This document shows, one piece after another, positions 45,486 through 54,031 of a DNA stretch of 64,000 nt. Made by a program: the position numbers and the translations under genes. Numbering within the stretch: position 1 is the first letter of the stretch; each line of letters starts with the position of its first letter. The DNA is from DATFML01 sp964571225. Lineage in GTDB: Bacteria; Pseudomonadota; Gammaproteobacteria; DATFLG01. Location of the stretch: the NCBI GenBank assembly GCA_964571225.1, contig CAZNBB010000003.1, positions 11,141-75,140 on the forward strand. Reading direction: 5' to 3'. Under the pieces are notes generated by a model. That model made no database searches and had not been told where the DNA came from. It saw nothing but the letters and a program-made list of their open reading frames with translations.

Positions 45486-46271
45486 ATGAGCACCGTACGC
45501 AAACCCGCCGTTGCCGGCCTGTTCTACCCGGACGACCCGGAGGAGCTGCGGGCCATGGTGAACGGCTTGCTGGCGGCAGCCAGAACCGACGAGCCGGCAC
45601 CCAAGGCAATGGTGGTACCCCATGCCGGTTATGTCTACTCGGGGCCGATTGCGGCCTCCGGCTATGCCCGCCTTGCCGGCGTGCGCAGCACGATCCGCAG
45701 GGTGGTGCTGCTGGGCCCCGCGCACCGGGTCGGCTTTCTCGGGCTGGCCGCCAGCACCGCCGACCGGTTCGTGACCCCTCTGGGAAGCATCCCCGTGGAC
45801 CGCGCCGCCGTCGACGACGTACTGGCGCTGCCCCAGGTCCACGCCCTGGACCAGGCCCATGCCCAGGAGCACAGCCTGGAGGTTCACCTGCCTTTTCTGC
45901 AGGCCTGCCTGCAGGACTTCACCCTGGTCCCGCTGGTGGTCGGAGATGCCACCGCCGAAGAAGTGGACGAAGTGTTGGAACGCCTCTGGGGAGGGCCGGA
46001 GACGCTGATCGTGATCAGCTCGGATCTCAGCCACTACCACGACTACCAGACCGCCCGGCGGATGGACTCCGCCACCTCCCACGCCATCGAGGCGTTGCGG
46101 CCCGAGGATATCCGCTACGAACAGGCCTGCGGCCGCAACCCGGTGAGCGGCCTGCTGGTGGCAGCGCGCAAACACGGGCTGCACGGCAAGACCGTCGACT
46201 TGCGCAACTCCGGGGACACCGCCGGCGGGCGTGACCAGGTGGTGGGCTACGGCGCCTATGTGTTCAGCTGA
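45486..46271 (+). CDS. amrB: AmmeMemoRadiSam system protein B (Memo family)
   Basis: 261 residues of the Memo family, related to non-heme iron extradiol dioxygenase folds. Conserved blocks: VRKPAVAGLFYP, VPHAGYVYSGPIAASGYARL, HSLEVHLPFLQ and ISSDLSHYHDY, which supply the expected histidines. The ATG at 45486 has GAGGA upstream. It overlaps the AMMECR1 gene by 14 bp, so the two are translationally linked. Memo proteins are tied to metal and redox biology in eukaryotes; the bacterial role is unknown. Confidence 0.93.
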   Translation: MSTVRKPAVAGLFYPDDPEELRAMVNGLLAAARTDEPAPKAMVVPHAGYVYSGPIAASGYARLAGVRSTIRRVVLLGPAHRVGFLGLAASTADRFVTPLGSIPVDRAAVDDVLALPQVHALDQAHAQEHSLEVHLPFLQACLQDFTLVPLVVGDATAEEVDEVLERLWGGPETLIVISSDLSHYHDYQTARRMDSATSHAIEALRPEDIRYEQACGRNPVSGLLVAARKHGLHGKTVDLRNSGDTAGGRDQVVGYGAYVFS

Positions 46272-46851
46272 GCCGTCCCCGCCGCTGTCGGACGCCGACC
46301 GCCGGATCCTGCTGGAGTTGGCGGTCGCTTCCATTCGTCACGGCCTTGACCGCGGGCAACCGCTGACACCCGATCCGGCGCCCTACAGCCCTTCCCTGAC
46401 CGTACCACGGGCCACCTTCGTCACCCTCCACATGGACGGCGAGCTGCGGGGCTGCATCGGCGCACTGGAGCCGGTGCGTCCGCTGGTGCAGGACGTGGCT
46501 CACAATGCCTACGCGGCGGCGTTCGAGGACCCCCGTTTCCGACCGGTACGCGCCGACGAGATCGACCGCATCACCGTGGAGATCTCCATTCTGAGCCCGG
46601 CGATGCCGCTGCAGGTGCAATCGGAGAGCGATCTGCTCGCACAGCTGCGTCCGGGGGTGGACGGCGTGATTATGGCGGAAGGCCCGCGCCGCGGCACCTT
46701 TCTACCATCGGTTTGGGAGTCGCTGCCCCGTCCCGAGGACTTCCTGCGCCACCTGAAACACAAGGCCGGCCTGCCCGCCGACTATTGGTCCGATACGTTG
46801 AAGGTGTGGCGCTATACCACGGAATCCTTTGGAGGCGAGCGCCAAGGCTGA
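46258..46851 (+). CDS. amrA: AmmeMemoRadiSam system protein A (AMMECR1 family)
   Basis: 197 residues of the AMMECR1 family. The hallmark LRGCIGAL is intact in MDGELRGCIGALEPVRPLV, followed by AYAAAFEDPRFRPV and FLPSVWESLPRPEDFLRHLK, both family blocks. The start overlaps the Memo stop by 14 bp. The invariant Cys in RGCIG suggests covalent or metal chemistry, still undefined. Confidence 0.93.
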   Translation: MCSAEPSPPLSDADRRILLELAVASIRHGLDRGQPLTPDPAPYSPSLTVPRATFVTLHMDGELRGCIGALEPVRPLVQDVAHNAYAAAFEDPRFRPVRADEIDRITVEISILSPAMPLQVQSESDLLAQLRPGVDGVIMAEGPRRGTFLPSVWESLPRPEDFLRHLKHKAGLPADYWSDTLKVWRYTTESFGGERQG

Positions 46852-46871
46852 CGTCTCCACCGCCGAGGCCG

Positions 46872-47816
46872 TCACCGCTCGCCGGGCGACCCCGGCACCG
46901 CGGCCCGCGTTCCGCTGGAACGGCAATAGCCCACGGAGCCCTGGGCACAAATGGTCCCATCGACCCAGATGGCGTGGTCCAGGCGCGCCCCGCGCAGCTG
47001 GGCGCCGGCAAGCCGGGCACCCCGCAGCACGGCGTAGGACAGGTCCGCGTCCGTGAGCCGGGCCGAACGCAGGTCGGCGTTGCGCAGACCCGCGCCGGTG
47101 AGCCGCGCGTCGCTGAGATCGGCGTCTTGCAGATCCGCGATACTGAGGGTGGCGTAGGCCAGGTCCGCTCCGTGCAGATGGGCGCCGCGCAGATCGGACC
47201 CGGTGAGGTCCATGCTGTACATATGGGCCGCCAGCAGATCGGCGCCCGGAGCGTGCAGACCCGGACGATGGCAGTTGTTCCAGTCCACGCCCGGCCCCGG
47301 CGCCGCCGAACACTGGACATCGTCGCGGTGCACGGGTGGCGTATAGCGGACAAACACGATTGTCAGGGCGAGCACCAGGACGGCCAGTACGGCCACCACC
47401 CGAAAGTCGGTCGGCGAATCTTCCGCGCGTCCCTGGCCCAACCGGGCCCGGGCGCGGCGGCGGCGCACCAGGGTGTCCGCCTCGGGCGCCCGTCGATCCA
47501 GGCGCCGCCTTTCCCGTCTCTCTCCGGCAGCAGGACCTTCGCGACGATCGAGCCCGCTGCGCTCGTCCTCGCGCAGGCGCGCCAGCAGCAGACGCTGGCG
47601 CCCCTGTTCGGAATCCGCGTCCAGCATCTCCGGGGGCAGCAGTTCCGGATGCGCGCTGACTGGAGCCCACTGCACGGCATCCTGGCTGACTTCGTCCGTT
47701 TCCCGGATGCGGCCCAGCAGAATGTAACGACCGATCTGCCCGGCGGGATACGGGCCGCGGACATCACCGTCCCGGCGCGCGTACCAAAGTGCTTTTTCGA
47801 CAGACTCCCCGTTCAT
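46872..47816 (-). CDS. Membrane protein with GYF-like N-terminus and pentapeptide repeats
   Basis: 314 residues. N-terminal region WYARRDGDVRGPYPAGQIGR resembles the GYF_2 domain, a peptide-binding module; then a charged low-complexity stretch rich in Arg; a membrane helix (about VVAVLAVLVLALTIVFV); and about 15-18 pentapeptide repeats of the A(D/N)LxX type (GADLLAAHM, GSDLRGAHL, DADLSDARL). The C-terminal cap IWVDGTICAQGSVGYC is typical of such proteins. It is divergent from fliK and convergent with the AMMECR1 gene. Function unknown. Confidence 0.8.
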   Translation of the reverse strand: MNGESVEKALWYARRDGDVRGPYPAGQIGRYILLGRIRETDEVSQDAVQWAPVSAHPELLPPEMLDADSEQGRQRLLLARLREDERSGLDRREGPAAGERRERRRLDRRAPEADTLVRRRRARARLGQGRAEDSPTDFRVVAVLAVLVLALTIVFVRYTPPVHRDDVQCSAAPGPGVDWNNCHRPGLHAPGADLLAAHMYSMDLTGSDLRGAHLHGADLAYATLSIADLQDADLSDARLTGAGLRNADLRSARLTDADLSYAVLRGARLAGAQLRGARLDHAIWVDGTICAQGSVGYCRSSGTRAAVPGSPGER

Positions 47817-47845
47817 TGCACACCGTTCCTCGCCAGGCATTTCAC

Positions 47846-47860
47846 TGGGCATTCCTTTGC
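47846..47860 (+). promoter_or_regulatory. Candidate sigma-54 promoter for fliK
   Basis: TGGGCATTCCTTTGC has the invariant GG (-24) and GC (-12) with 10 bases between them and ends in TTGC. Transcription would start near 47872, 32 bp before fliK. The centre of the -24 box (GCA in place of CAC) is a poor match. Sigma-54 control of middle flagellar genes is normal in polar-flagellum bacteria. Confidence 0.5.
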
Positions 47861-47903
47861 GGCACTATAGATTGGTGGTCACCGGCCTGGACCGTATTTT
47901 GCG

Positions 47904-49238
47904 ATGAAACCCACCATCCCGCTCCCGCCAGCGGTATCCGTGACCCTTGCCCGCCCGCTGGCGACCATCCAGAGCTGGCAGGTCGGGCAGGTGTTACGCG
48001 CCATCGCGCTGACGGCTTCCGCCGACGGACATGCGCAGCTGCGCATCGGCAGCCGCACGGTACAGGCGCAGATATCCGTTCCCGTGCGGGCCGGCCAGCA
48101 GTTGGACCTGCAGGTCATGAAGCTCGGTCCGCAACCGGTGCTGCAACTGCTTAGTGCCCAGAACTCGGATCCCGTCACCGCCGCCATTCGCCGCGTCCTT
48201 CCGCAACAGACACCAGTCGGTCCACTGCTGGCAAACCTGGAAAAGGTGGCCACGGCCGAACGTTCCCCTGTACCGGCCCAGATGCTGCTCAGGACCCAGG
48301 CGCTGCTGGACGGGCTGCCACGGGTCCGCGGCACTTTCACCGCCGACCAGTTGCGCAGCGCCGTGCGGGCCAGCGGCCTGTTCCTGGAAAGCCGGCTTGC
48401 CGCGCCTGCGCCCGAGGCGGATGCCCTCGCCGTCGACATCAAAGCCAATCTGCTCCGGCTGCTGGCTGTTCTGCGCAGCTGGCCGGGCAGCAAACCGAGC
48501 GCCGATGAGGGCGTCCCCAGGCCGCGCACGCCCCTCCAGGGCCAGGACCGCGGTGCGGCACCGCCGGAATCGGAAGGAGCACCTGCCGGCTCGCGGCCAC
48601 CCGCAGGAACAGGCGCCGCCGGTACCGTCGCGGACTCGTCGACGCCGACCACGGCGGCCCGGCCCGCTCCCGACGCCAATGCCCCGCCGCCCATGCGGGG
48701 CGTCAACCCCACGCCCCAGGGGCCGGCGACTGCATCCCTGACCCGTCTGGATGACCCCGGCGCCATCCGGTCGGTGCTGCAACGCCAGGTCGAAGGTGCT
48801 CTGGCCCATGTTCAGCTCAATCAGCTGGCTTCCGTGTCCCGCCCCGACTCACCGGCGCCCCAGTGGCTCGTGGAGCTGCCCCTGCTGCACGACAGCGGGC
48901 GGTTCGACATATGGAGCCTGCGGGTGAGTCGCGAGGACGGACAACGCCAGGGCCGGGGCAAGGCCGGTGCGGAGGCCGCCTGGTCGGTGACCCTCGCCTT
49001 CGATCTGCCCGCGCTGGGTCCTGTCCAGGCCCGCGTCAGCATAGGAGGGGACCGGGTGTCGACGCAGTTCTGGGCGGACCGGCCTGCCACCACGGCGTTG
49101 TTCGAACGCCATCTGGAGGATCTGAGACGACAATTGCGGCAGGCCGGGCTGGCGGTGGACCACCTCAGCTGCCGACAGGGTCTGCCGGCCCCGGCGCGGC
49201 CCGCGACCGGACGGGCACTGTTGGACGAAAGCGTATGA
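47904..49238 (+). CDS. fliK: Flagellar hook-length control protein FliK
   Basis: 444 residues, secreted ruler that switches export from hook to filament. It has the FliK layout: a variable N-terminal part (LARPLATIQSWQVGQVL), a Pro/Ala-rich middle (about residues 190-270) and a C-terminal substrate-switch domain (from about residue 290; DSGRFDIWSLRVSRED, LRRQLRQAGLAVDHLSC). It overlaps the next gene by 4 bp (ATGA). The call relies on layout and neighbour, as FliK sequences drift. Confidence 0.88.
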   Translation: MKPTIPLPPAVSVTLARPLATIQSWQVGQVLRAIALTASADGHAQLRIGSRTVQAQISVPVRAGQQLDLQVMKLGPQPVLQLLSAQNSDPVTAAIRRVLPQQTPVGPLLANLEKVATAERSPVPAQMLLRTQALLDGLPRVRGTFTADQLRSAVRASGLFLESRLAAPAPEADALAVDIKANLLRLLAVLRSWPGSKPSADEGVPRPRTPLQGQDRGAAPPESEGAPAGSRPPAGTGAAGTVADSSTPTTAARPAPDANAPPPMRGVNPTPQGPATASLTRLDDPGAIRSVLQRQVEGALAHVQLNQLASVSRPDSPAPQWLVELPLLHDSGRFDIWSLRVSREDGQRQGRGKAGAEAAWSVTLAFDLPALGPVQARVSIGGDRVSTQFWADRPATTALFERHLEDLRRQLRQAGLAVDHLSCRQGLPAPARPATGRALLDESV

Positions 49239-49516
49239 GCAGGAAACGCAACCGCAAGCGTCCGGTCGCCGTCGCCCTGCAGTACGACGGCAAGAATGCA
49301 CCCACCGTCACTGCCAAGGGTAGAGGGGAGGTTGCCGAACGCATCGCGGAAGTGGCTCGTGAACACGATGTGCCTCTGCACGAAGACCCGCAGTTGGCCG
49401 CCCTGCTGGCCCGTGTGGAGTTGGGCGACGAAATACCGGAAACGCTCTACCGCGCGGTGGCGGAAGTCATCGCCTTTGCCTACCTGCTGAGCGGCAAGTT
49501 CCCGCCGGCGCCCTAG
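49235..49516 (+). CDS. flhX: FlhB C-terminal domain paralogue (FlhX-like)
   Basis: 93 residues that match only the cytoplasmic C-terminal domain of FlhB (AVALQYDGKNAPTVTAKGRG, AEVIAFAYLLSGKF). It lacks the membrane part and the NPTH cleavage site, where it has KNAP. Such proteins can partly replace the FlhB tail. It is translationally coupled to fliK, whose FliK product is known to act on FlhB's C-terminus, which fits the pairing. Confidence 0.88.
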   Translation: MSRKRNRKRPVAVALQYDGKNAPTVTAKGRGEVAERIAEVAREHDVPLHEDPQLAALLARVELGDEIPETLYRAVAEVIAFAYLLSGKFPPAP

Positions 49517-49536
49517 TGATCGAGACTGCCGCCGTT

Positions 49537-49950
49537 TCAGCTGGCCTGAGCCACGCCGTGCAGCATCACGATGAGATCCGCTTCGCCACGGGTGAGGCCG
49601 CAGTTGGCTATCAGTTCGTCCGCACCGGCGCCGCCCTGGACAAGCCGGATGGCCTGCCCGTAGTGCCGATCCGTACCGGCGCGCAGTTCGAGCTGGTCGT
49701 GGCGCTCGGTGAGGCGCCGGACCAGGTCCTCGACCCGCACCAGACGTTCGCCTACGCCGGTCGCCGCACTGCAAAGCGCAGCGACATCGGATTCGAGCCG
49801 ATGCAGCTCGTCGAACCGCCGGCGCTCGTTCCGACGCTGGCGGCGCACCGCCGTCCACAAGAGCATCTGCATGATGAAAAGGACAGTGCCTGCACCGAGC
49901 AGTACAACGTCATGGAAGTCAGTGAATGCAGTCAGGTCAGGCATATTCAT
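49537..49950 (-). CDS. DUF2802 family protein of the flagellar/chemotaxis cluster
   Basis: About 137 residues: an N-terminal membrane helix (FHDVVLLGAGTVLFIMQMLLW), a coiled-coil region (NERRRFDELHRLESDVAAL) and the C-terminal DUF2802 domain (YGQAIRLVQGGAGADELIAN, TRGEADLIVMLHG), probably helix-turn-helix-like. It is the last gene of the flagellar/chemotaxis operon, as in Pseudomonas (PA1465 position). Start is 49950 or 49944. Role unknown. Confidence 0.85.
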   Translation of the reverse strand: MNMPDLTAFTDFHDVVLLGAGTVLFIMQMLLWTAVRRQRRNERRRFDELHRLESDVAALCSAATGVGERLVRVEDLVRRLTERHDQLELRAGTDRHYGQAIRLVQGGAGADELIANCGLTRGEADLIVMLHGVAQAS

Positions 49951-50122
49951 CAATATGAGACTCACCGTCCTGGGGCGGCTGCCGGTCCTTCGGTTGCGAC
50001 TCCGGCTTCTGATCGCGTTGCCTGCGACGATGCTCACGATCCGGTGAGCGGCTTGGCGGCCGGGTCGGCCACGGGGGGCTCAAAGGTCCGATGTCGCCCG
50101 GCTCGACCATGGCAAGACGCCT

Positions 50123-50599
50123 TTACAAGGCCGCCAGCTCCGACCATTCTTCGTCGGTCAGCAGCTTGTTCAGGTCCACCAGAATCAGCAGCTCGCCGTC
50201 GCGGCTGGCCACACCCTGTATGTATTTGGAGCTTTCGTCGTTGCCCACGTTGGGCGCGGACTCCACTTCCGCCATGCGCAGATCGACCACCTCGGCCACA
50301 CTGTCCACGCGGATACCGACCACCTGGTTGTCCGTCTCGATGATCACGATGCGGCTGGAATCGTCGACGTCCCGAGGCATCAGTCCGAGGCGCTTGCGGG
50401 TATCGACCACGGTGACCACGTTGCCGCGCAGGTTGATGATGCCGAGCACATAGTCCGGGGCACCCGGAACCGGCGCGATGTCGGCGACCCGCAGCACCTC
50501 ACGGATCTGCATTACATTGATGCCGTAGCACTCGTCGTCCAGTCGGAAGGTCACGCACTGAATGGCGGAATCGTCGGTATTCTGCGCAGTCTGGGTCAT
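50123..50599 (-). CDS. cheW: Chemotaxis coupling protein CheW
   Basis: 158 residues linking chemoreceptors to CheA. A standard CheW domain spans nearly the whole chain (CVTFRLDDECYGINVMQIRE, GIINLRGNVVTVVDTRKRLG, GVASRDGELLILVDLNKLL). The start at 50599 has GAGA upstream. It follows the ParP-like gene on the same strand. Confidence 0.95.
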   Translation of the reverse strand: MTQTAQNTDDSAIQCVTFRLDDECYGINVMQIREVLRVADIAPVPGAPDYVLGIINLRGNVVTVVDTRKRLGLMPRDVDDSSRIVIIETDNQVVGIRVDSVAEVVDLRMAEVESAPNVGNDESSKYIQGVASRDGELLILVDLNKLLTDEEWSELAAL

Positions 50600-50708
50600 G
50601 GTCTGTCTCTCGGCTCTATGGCGTACTGCAGGCGGAACAGCGCCGACCGTCAAGGATCAGCCGCCCTCACGCCCGCACTCAGAATCAAGCATTTATCGTG
50701 CCAAAAAC

Positions 50709-51401
50709 TCAGGGCTGGTGTTCCTGCTCGCCCTCCTCCAGCACCTGCGCGAACGCGTCGGCGTCCAGCAGCGCACACATGTGGGCAATCACGGTCCCGG
50801 CCAGCCACGGCCGCCGTCCATGGGCACTGCGCCACTTCACGGCGTCGGGCTCCAGTTGCATCACCTCTTCGACGTTGTCGCACGCCAGCCCCCACTGCCC
50901 GTCACCTATCAGGACAATGTTCCGAAAGCGCGGCGCCTCGGCGTCCCCGGCGGGAGATTGACGCCGGTCCGGCGGCAGCACATGCCAGGCGGTATCGATC
51001 ACCTTCACCTGACGGCCCTGGTGATAGAGCAGCCCCAGGAACCACGGCGCATGTCCGGGCATGGGACTGACACCGTCGGCAGGCCACGGCAGAACGCCGT
51101 TGAGCCGCTGCAGCGACACCGCCAGGGTCACCCCCGCGACTTGAAAGCGCAGACACGGGAACCGTCCGGCGGCCCATTGGCGCGGTGCGGGCGCGGCGAC
51201 GGGCGCCCGATGCGCAGGCGGGTCGCCTGCCGAGGACGGCTCGACGGTGGCCGGTTCCGACGGCTGGGGTTCCTGTTGCACAGGAGCGGGCGGCAGCTCG
51301 CAGGCCTCGGCCGGCGGACACAACAACGAATCCAGATAGGCGCCCAACGCCAGTTGTTGATCCAGCAGCAACACCGGCCGCTCTTTGGTTGGCGTGCTCA
51401 T
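50709..51401 (-). CDS. parP: CheW-domain protein, ParP-like
   Basis: 230 residues: an N-terminal Pro/Ala-rich segment, then a C-terminal CheW-like domain (FPCLRFQVAGVTLAVSLQRL, WFLGLLYHQGRQVKVIDTAW, IVLIGDGQWGLACDNVEEVM). In Vibrio, ParP links ParC and chemotaxis arrays at the pole; the gene order here (ParC overlapping by ATGA, CheW next) matches that trio. Confidence 0.85.
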   Translation of the reverse strand: MSTPTKERPVLLLDQQLALGAYLDSLLCPPAEACELPPAPVQQEPQPSEPATVEPSSAGDPPAHRAPVAAPAPRQWAAGRFPCLRFQVAGVTLAVSLQRLNGVLPWPADGVSPMPGHAPWFLGLLYHQGRQVKVIDTAWHVLPPDRRQSPAGDAEAPRFRNIVLIGDGQWGLACDNVEEVMQLEPDAVKWRSAHGRRPWLAGTVIAHMCALLDADAFAQVLEEGEQEHQP

Positions 51402-52195
51402 GTGGCCACCGCCTGCACCGCCGGCTGCCCGCTACCGAGGAGCGTGTCGAGGAGCTGCCCGTAGGCGAGCGCGCCCCGGGACCGGGGTTGATACAGGGAC
51501 AGCGGCATGCCGGCCTTGCTCGCTTCGCGAAACTGGGTATCCACCGGGATCACCCCCGGCCACACGTCGACACCGTACCGTTCACGCACCACGCGCAGGC
51601 TGTCCACCGACGCCCGGGTGCGTCGATCGAACAAGGTGGGAACGATGGTGTATTGCACTCGGTTGCCCCGTGCGCGCTGAATCATGTCGAGGGTGTGGAC
51701 CATGCGCTCCAGACCCTTGAGCGCGAGGAACTCGGTCTGCACCGGAATCAGCAACCGGTCACAGGCAGCCAGTGCATTGACCATCAATACGCCGAGCATG
51801 GGCGGACAATCGATGAACGCGAACTCGAACCGGTCCTGCAGGCTCTGAAGCGTACGCGCAAGCACCAGCCCCATGCCTTCCTGGGAACCGAGCTGTCGGT
51901 CCAGGGTAGCCAGTGCGGTGGAGGCGGGCATCACATGGAGCCGATCCCAGGCGGTCGGGCGCAGCAGTTGTTCGTAGTCGCACCTATTCCCGCCGGCTTG
52001 GGCCTCGAACAGGTTGTACACGCTTGCCTGGGCGGCGTCCGGGTCGAATCCAAAGTAGGTACTGAGCGATCCGTGGGGATCCAGGTCCACAAGCAGCGTG
52101 GCGTGTCCTTGCGCCGCCAGCAGCCCGGCGAGGGTCACCGCCGTGGTGGTCTTGCCCACCCCGCCCTTCTGATTGGCCACCGCCCACGCCTTCAC
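51398..52195 (-). CDS. parC: ParA-family ATPase ParC
   Basis: 265 residues, a ParA-type deviant Walker ATPase (KGGVGKTTTAVTLAG, residues 10-24; VDLDPHGSLS; FIDCPPMLG). In polar-flagellum bacteria ParC positions chemotaxis arrays at the old pole. The start is a GTG at 52195 whose first bases overlap the motD stop (GTGA) in the frame with a stop. It overlaps parP by 4 bp. Confidence 0.9.
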   Translation of the reverse strand: MKAWAVANQKGGVGKTTTAVTLAGLLAAQGHATLLVDLDPHGSLSTYFGFDPDAAQASVYNLFEAQAGGNRCDYEQLLRPTAWDRLHVMPASTALATLDRQLGSQEGMGLVLARTLQSLQDRFEFAFIDCPPMLGVLMVNALAACDRLLIPVQTEFLALKGLERMVHTLDMIQRARGNRVQYTIVPTLFDRRTRASVDSLRVVRERYGVDVWPGVIPVDTQFREASKAGMPLSLYQPRSRGALAYGQLLDTLLGSGQPAVQAVAT

Positions 52196-53227
52196 GGGAC
52201 ACTCGCCTCGGACGGCGAAGCCGCCTTCGGGGCGCCTGCCGACTTGGCCGGTCCTGCAGACGGTGACGACGACNNNNNNNNNNNNNNNNNNNNNNNNNNN
52301 NNNNNNNNNNNNNNNNNNNNNNNNNNNNNNNNNNNNNNNNNNNNNNNNNNNNNNNNNNNNNNNNNNNNNNNNNCGCCGATTCTTGCTCCGACCCTCGGCG
52401 GTGGCATTGCTGGCCGCCGGATGGTACTGCCCGTAGCCTACCGCCGCCATCCGCTGCGGCTGGACGCCGGCATCGGTGAACAGGTGCACCACGGTGGCGG
52501 CCCGCCCGGCCGACAGTTCCCAGTTGGAGGGAAATTCAACCGTATTGATGGGTACATTGTCGGTAAACCCTTCCACGTGGATCGGGTTGGGAAAGGGCTT
52601 GAGGATCGTGGCGAGCTTTTCCAGCACCGGTCGGGCGGCGGCCGACAGCGTTGCGCTGCCGCTGGGGAACAGAATGCTGGTGTTGATCTCCACCTGCACC
52701 CACGACTTGTCGCTGCGCACCTTGATCAGGTGCTTGCTGATGAGTCCCGCCATGGCCTTCTCCACCCGGGCGGAGATCTCCTTCACGGCCAGCTGTCCGG
52801 CCGAACCCGGCTGGTCGCCGCCGGCCGCACCGCCGTGCCTGCGCCCGCCGGGTTGCCCGGTCTTGTCGGCGTGCGACTGGCGCACATTGTGCTCGCGGGT
52901 GTTGCCGAGTCCGGTCTTGGGCCCCCGGTCGTGTATCGGCAGGGGCAGATCGAAGGTGTGGACCAGCTTAAGACGCCTGTCCAGGTTGGACTGGGGCTGC
53001 GTGGGGGTAGTCAGGGGCTTGCCGATCTGGATGGGAGTGGGACTGCGGGGCGAAGCGCGGAAGGCGGCCACAAGGGAGTTGGACAACACCCGGTACTTAC
53101 CTTCGTTGACCGAAGAAATCGAGTACATGACCACGAAGAAGGCGAACAGCAGCGTGATGAAGTCGGCATACGACACCAACCACCGCTCGTGGTTTTCATG
53201 TTCCTCGTGTTTCTTCTTGCGTGCCAT
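52192..53227 (-). CDS. motD: Flagellar motor protein MotD (interrupted by an N gap)
   Basis: MotB-type stator subunit. N-terminus KKKHEEHENHERWLVSYADF with the proton-carrying D22, one membrane helix (DFITLLFAFFVVMYSIS), a disordered plug and linker, and an OmpA-like peptidoglycan domain ending EGRSKNR at 52374. After the gap, the frame giving an Ala/Pro/Ser-rich tail has a TGA at 52194-52192 that overlaps the parC GTG, so MotD likely ends there. This requires a gap length divisible by three, not 100. Confidence 0.85.
52274..52373. other. Assembly gap (100 N) at the end of motD
   Basis: The nominal 100 N puts the flanking frames out of register for MotD and opens a false MotD-ParC fusion frame. 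The right flank encodes SKNR; family members continue RVV, so a few residues at least are probably missing. Confidence 0.9.
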
Positions 53228-53287
53228 GATCGCAGGTACTCCATGGACTGTCCCGGCGACCGCTCCGGCCCGAACGGGCCCCGGCGC

Positions 53288-54028
53288 TCACTGAAGATAG
53301 CTCTGCAGCTTGGTCTCGATGTTGCGCGGATTCTCCCCTTCGGCGATGGAGATTACCCCTTCCACGATCATCTCCCTGAACTGGGTCTGACGATGAATGT
53401 GGCTCTTGAGCTTGTTGGACATCGGGAGAAAGAACAGGTTGGCCATGCCGACACCGTAAATCGTCGCCACGAACGCGGTCGCGATACCGCCGCCCAGCTT
53501 GCTCGGATCCGCCAGATTGTTCATCACATGGATCAGACCCATGACCGCACCGATGATGCCGATGGTGGGCGAATAGCCCCCCATACCCTCAAACACTTTC
53601 GCCGACTGGGTTGCCTGGTGCTCCCGGGCATCCATGTCCACTTCAAGAATGCCCCGGATGGTTTCCGGCTCGTTGCCGTCCACCAGCAGCTGCAGGCCTT
53701 TACGGGCGAACAGATCGTCTTCGGTTTCCGCCATGCTCTCCAGACCCAGCAGCCCCTCCTTGCGGGCGATGTTGCTCCAGTTGACGATTTTCTCGATGGC
53801 CTGCTCCGGCGCCAGCTTGGGCGGAATGAAAACCCAGATCACCATCTTCAGCGCCCGCATGAAGGTGCTCATGGGGGTCTGAACCATGATGGCCCCGGTC
53901 GTGCCTCCGCCCACGATGATGAACGCCGTCAGCTGGATCAGCGACTCGATGTGCCCCCCCTCGATGAAATTGCCACCGAGGATGGCGGCGAACGCCAGCA
54001 CGACACCGACCAGGCTGAGGACGTCCAT
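53288..54028 (-). CDS. motC: Flagellar motor protein MotC
   Basis: 246-residue MotA/PomA-type stator subunit with four hydrophobic helices (VLSLVGVVLAFAAILGG, LTAFIIVGGGTTGAIMV, SPTIGIIGAVMGLIHVM, IATAFVATIYGVGMANLFF). The conserved region GLLGLESMAETEDDLFARKG is present in the cytoplasmic loop. With MotD it makes the second stator set common in Pseudomonas-like bacteria. It follows cheB by 3 bp. Confidence 0.95.
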   Translation of the reverse strand: MDVLSLVGVVLAFAAILGGNFIEGGHIESLIQLTAFIIVGGGTTGAIMVQTPMSTFMRALKMVIWVFIPPKLAPEQAIEKIVNWSNIARKEGLLGLESMAETEDDLFARKGLQLLVDGNEPETIRGILEVDMDAREHQATQSAKVFEGMGGYSPTIGIIGAVMGLIHVMNNLADPSKLGGGIATAFVATIYGVGMANLFFLPMSNKLKSHIHRQTQFREMIVEGVISIAEGENPRNIETKLQSYLQ

Positions 54029-54031
54029 GGC

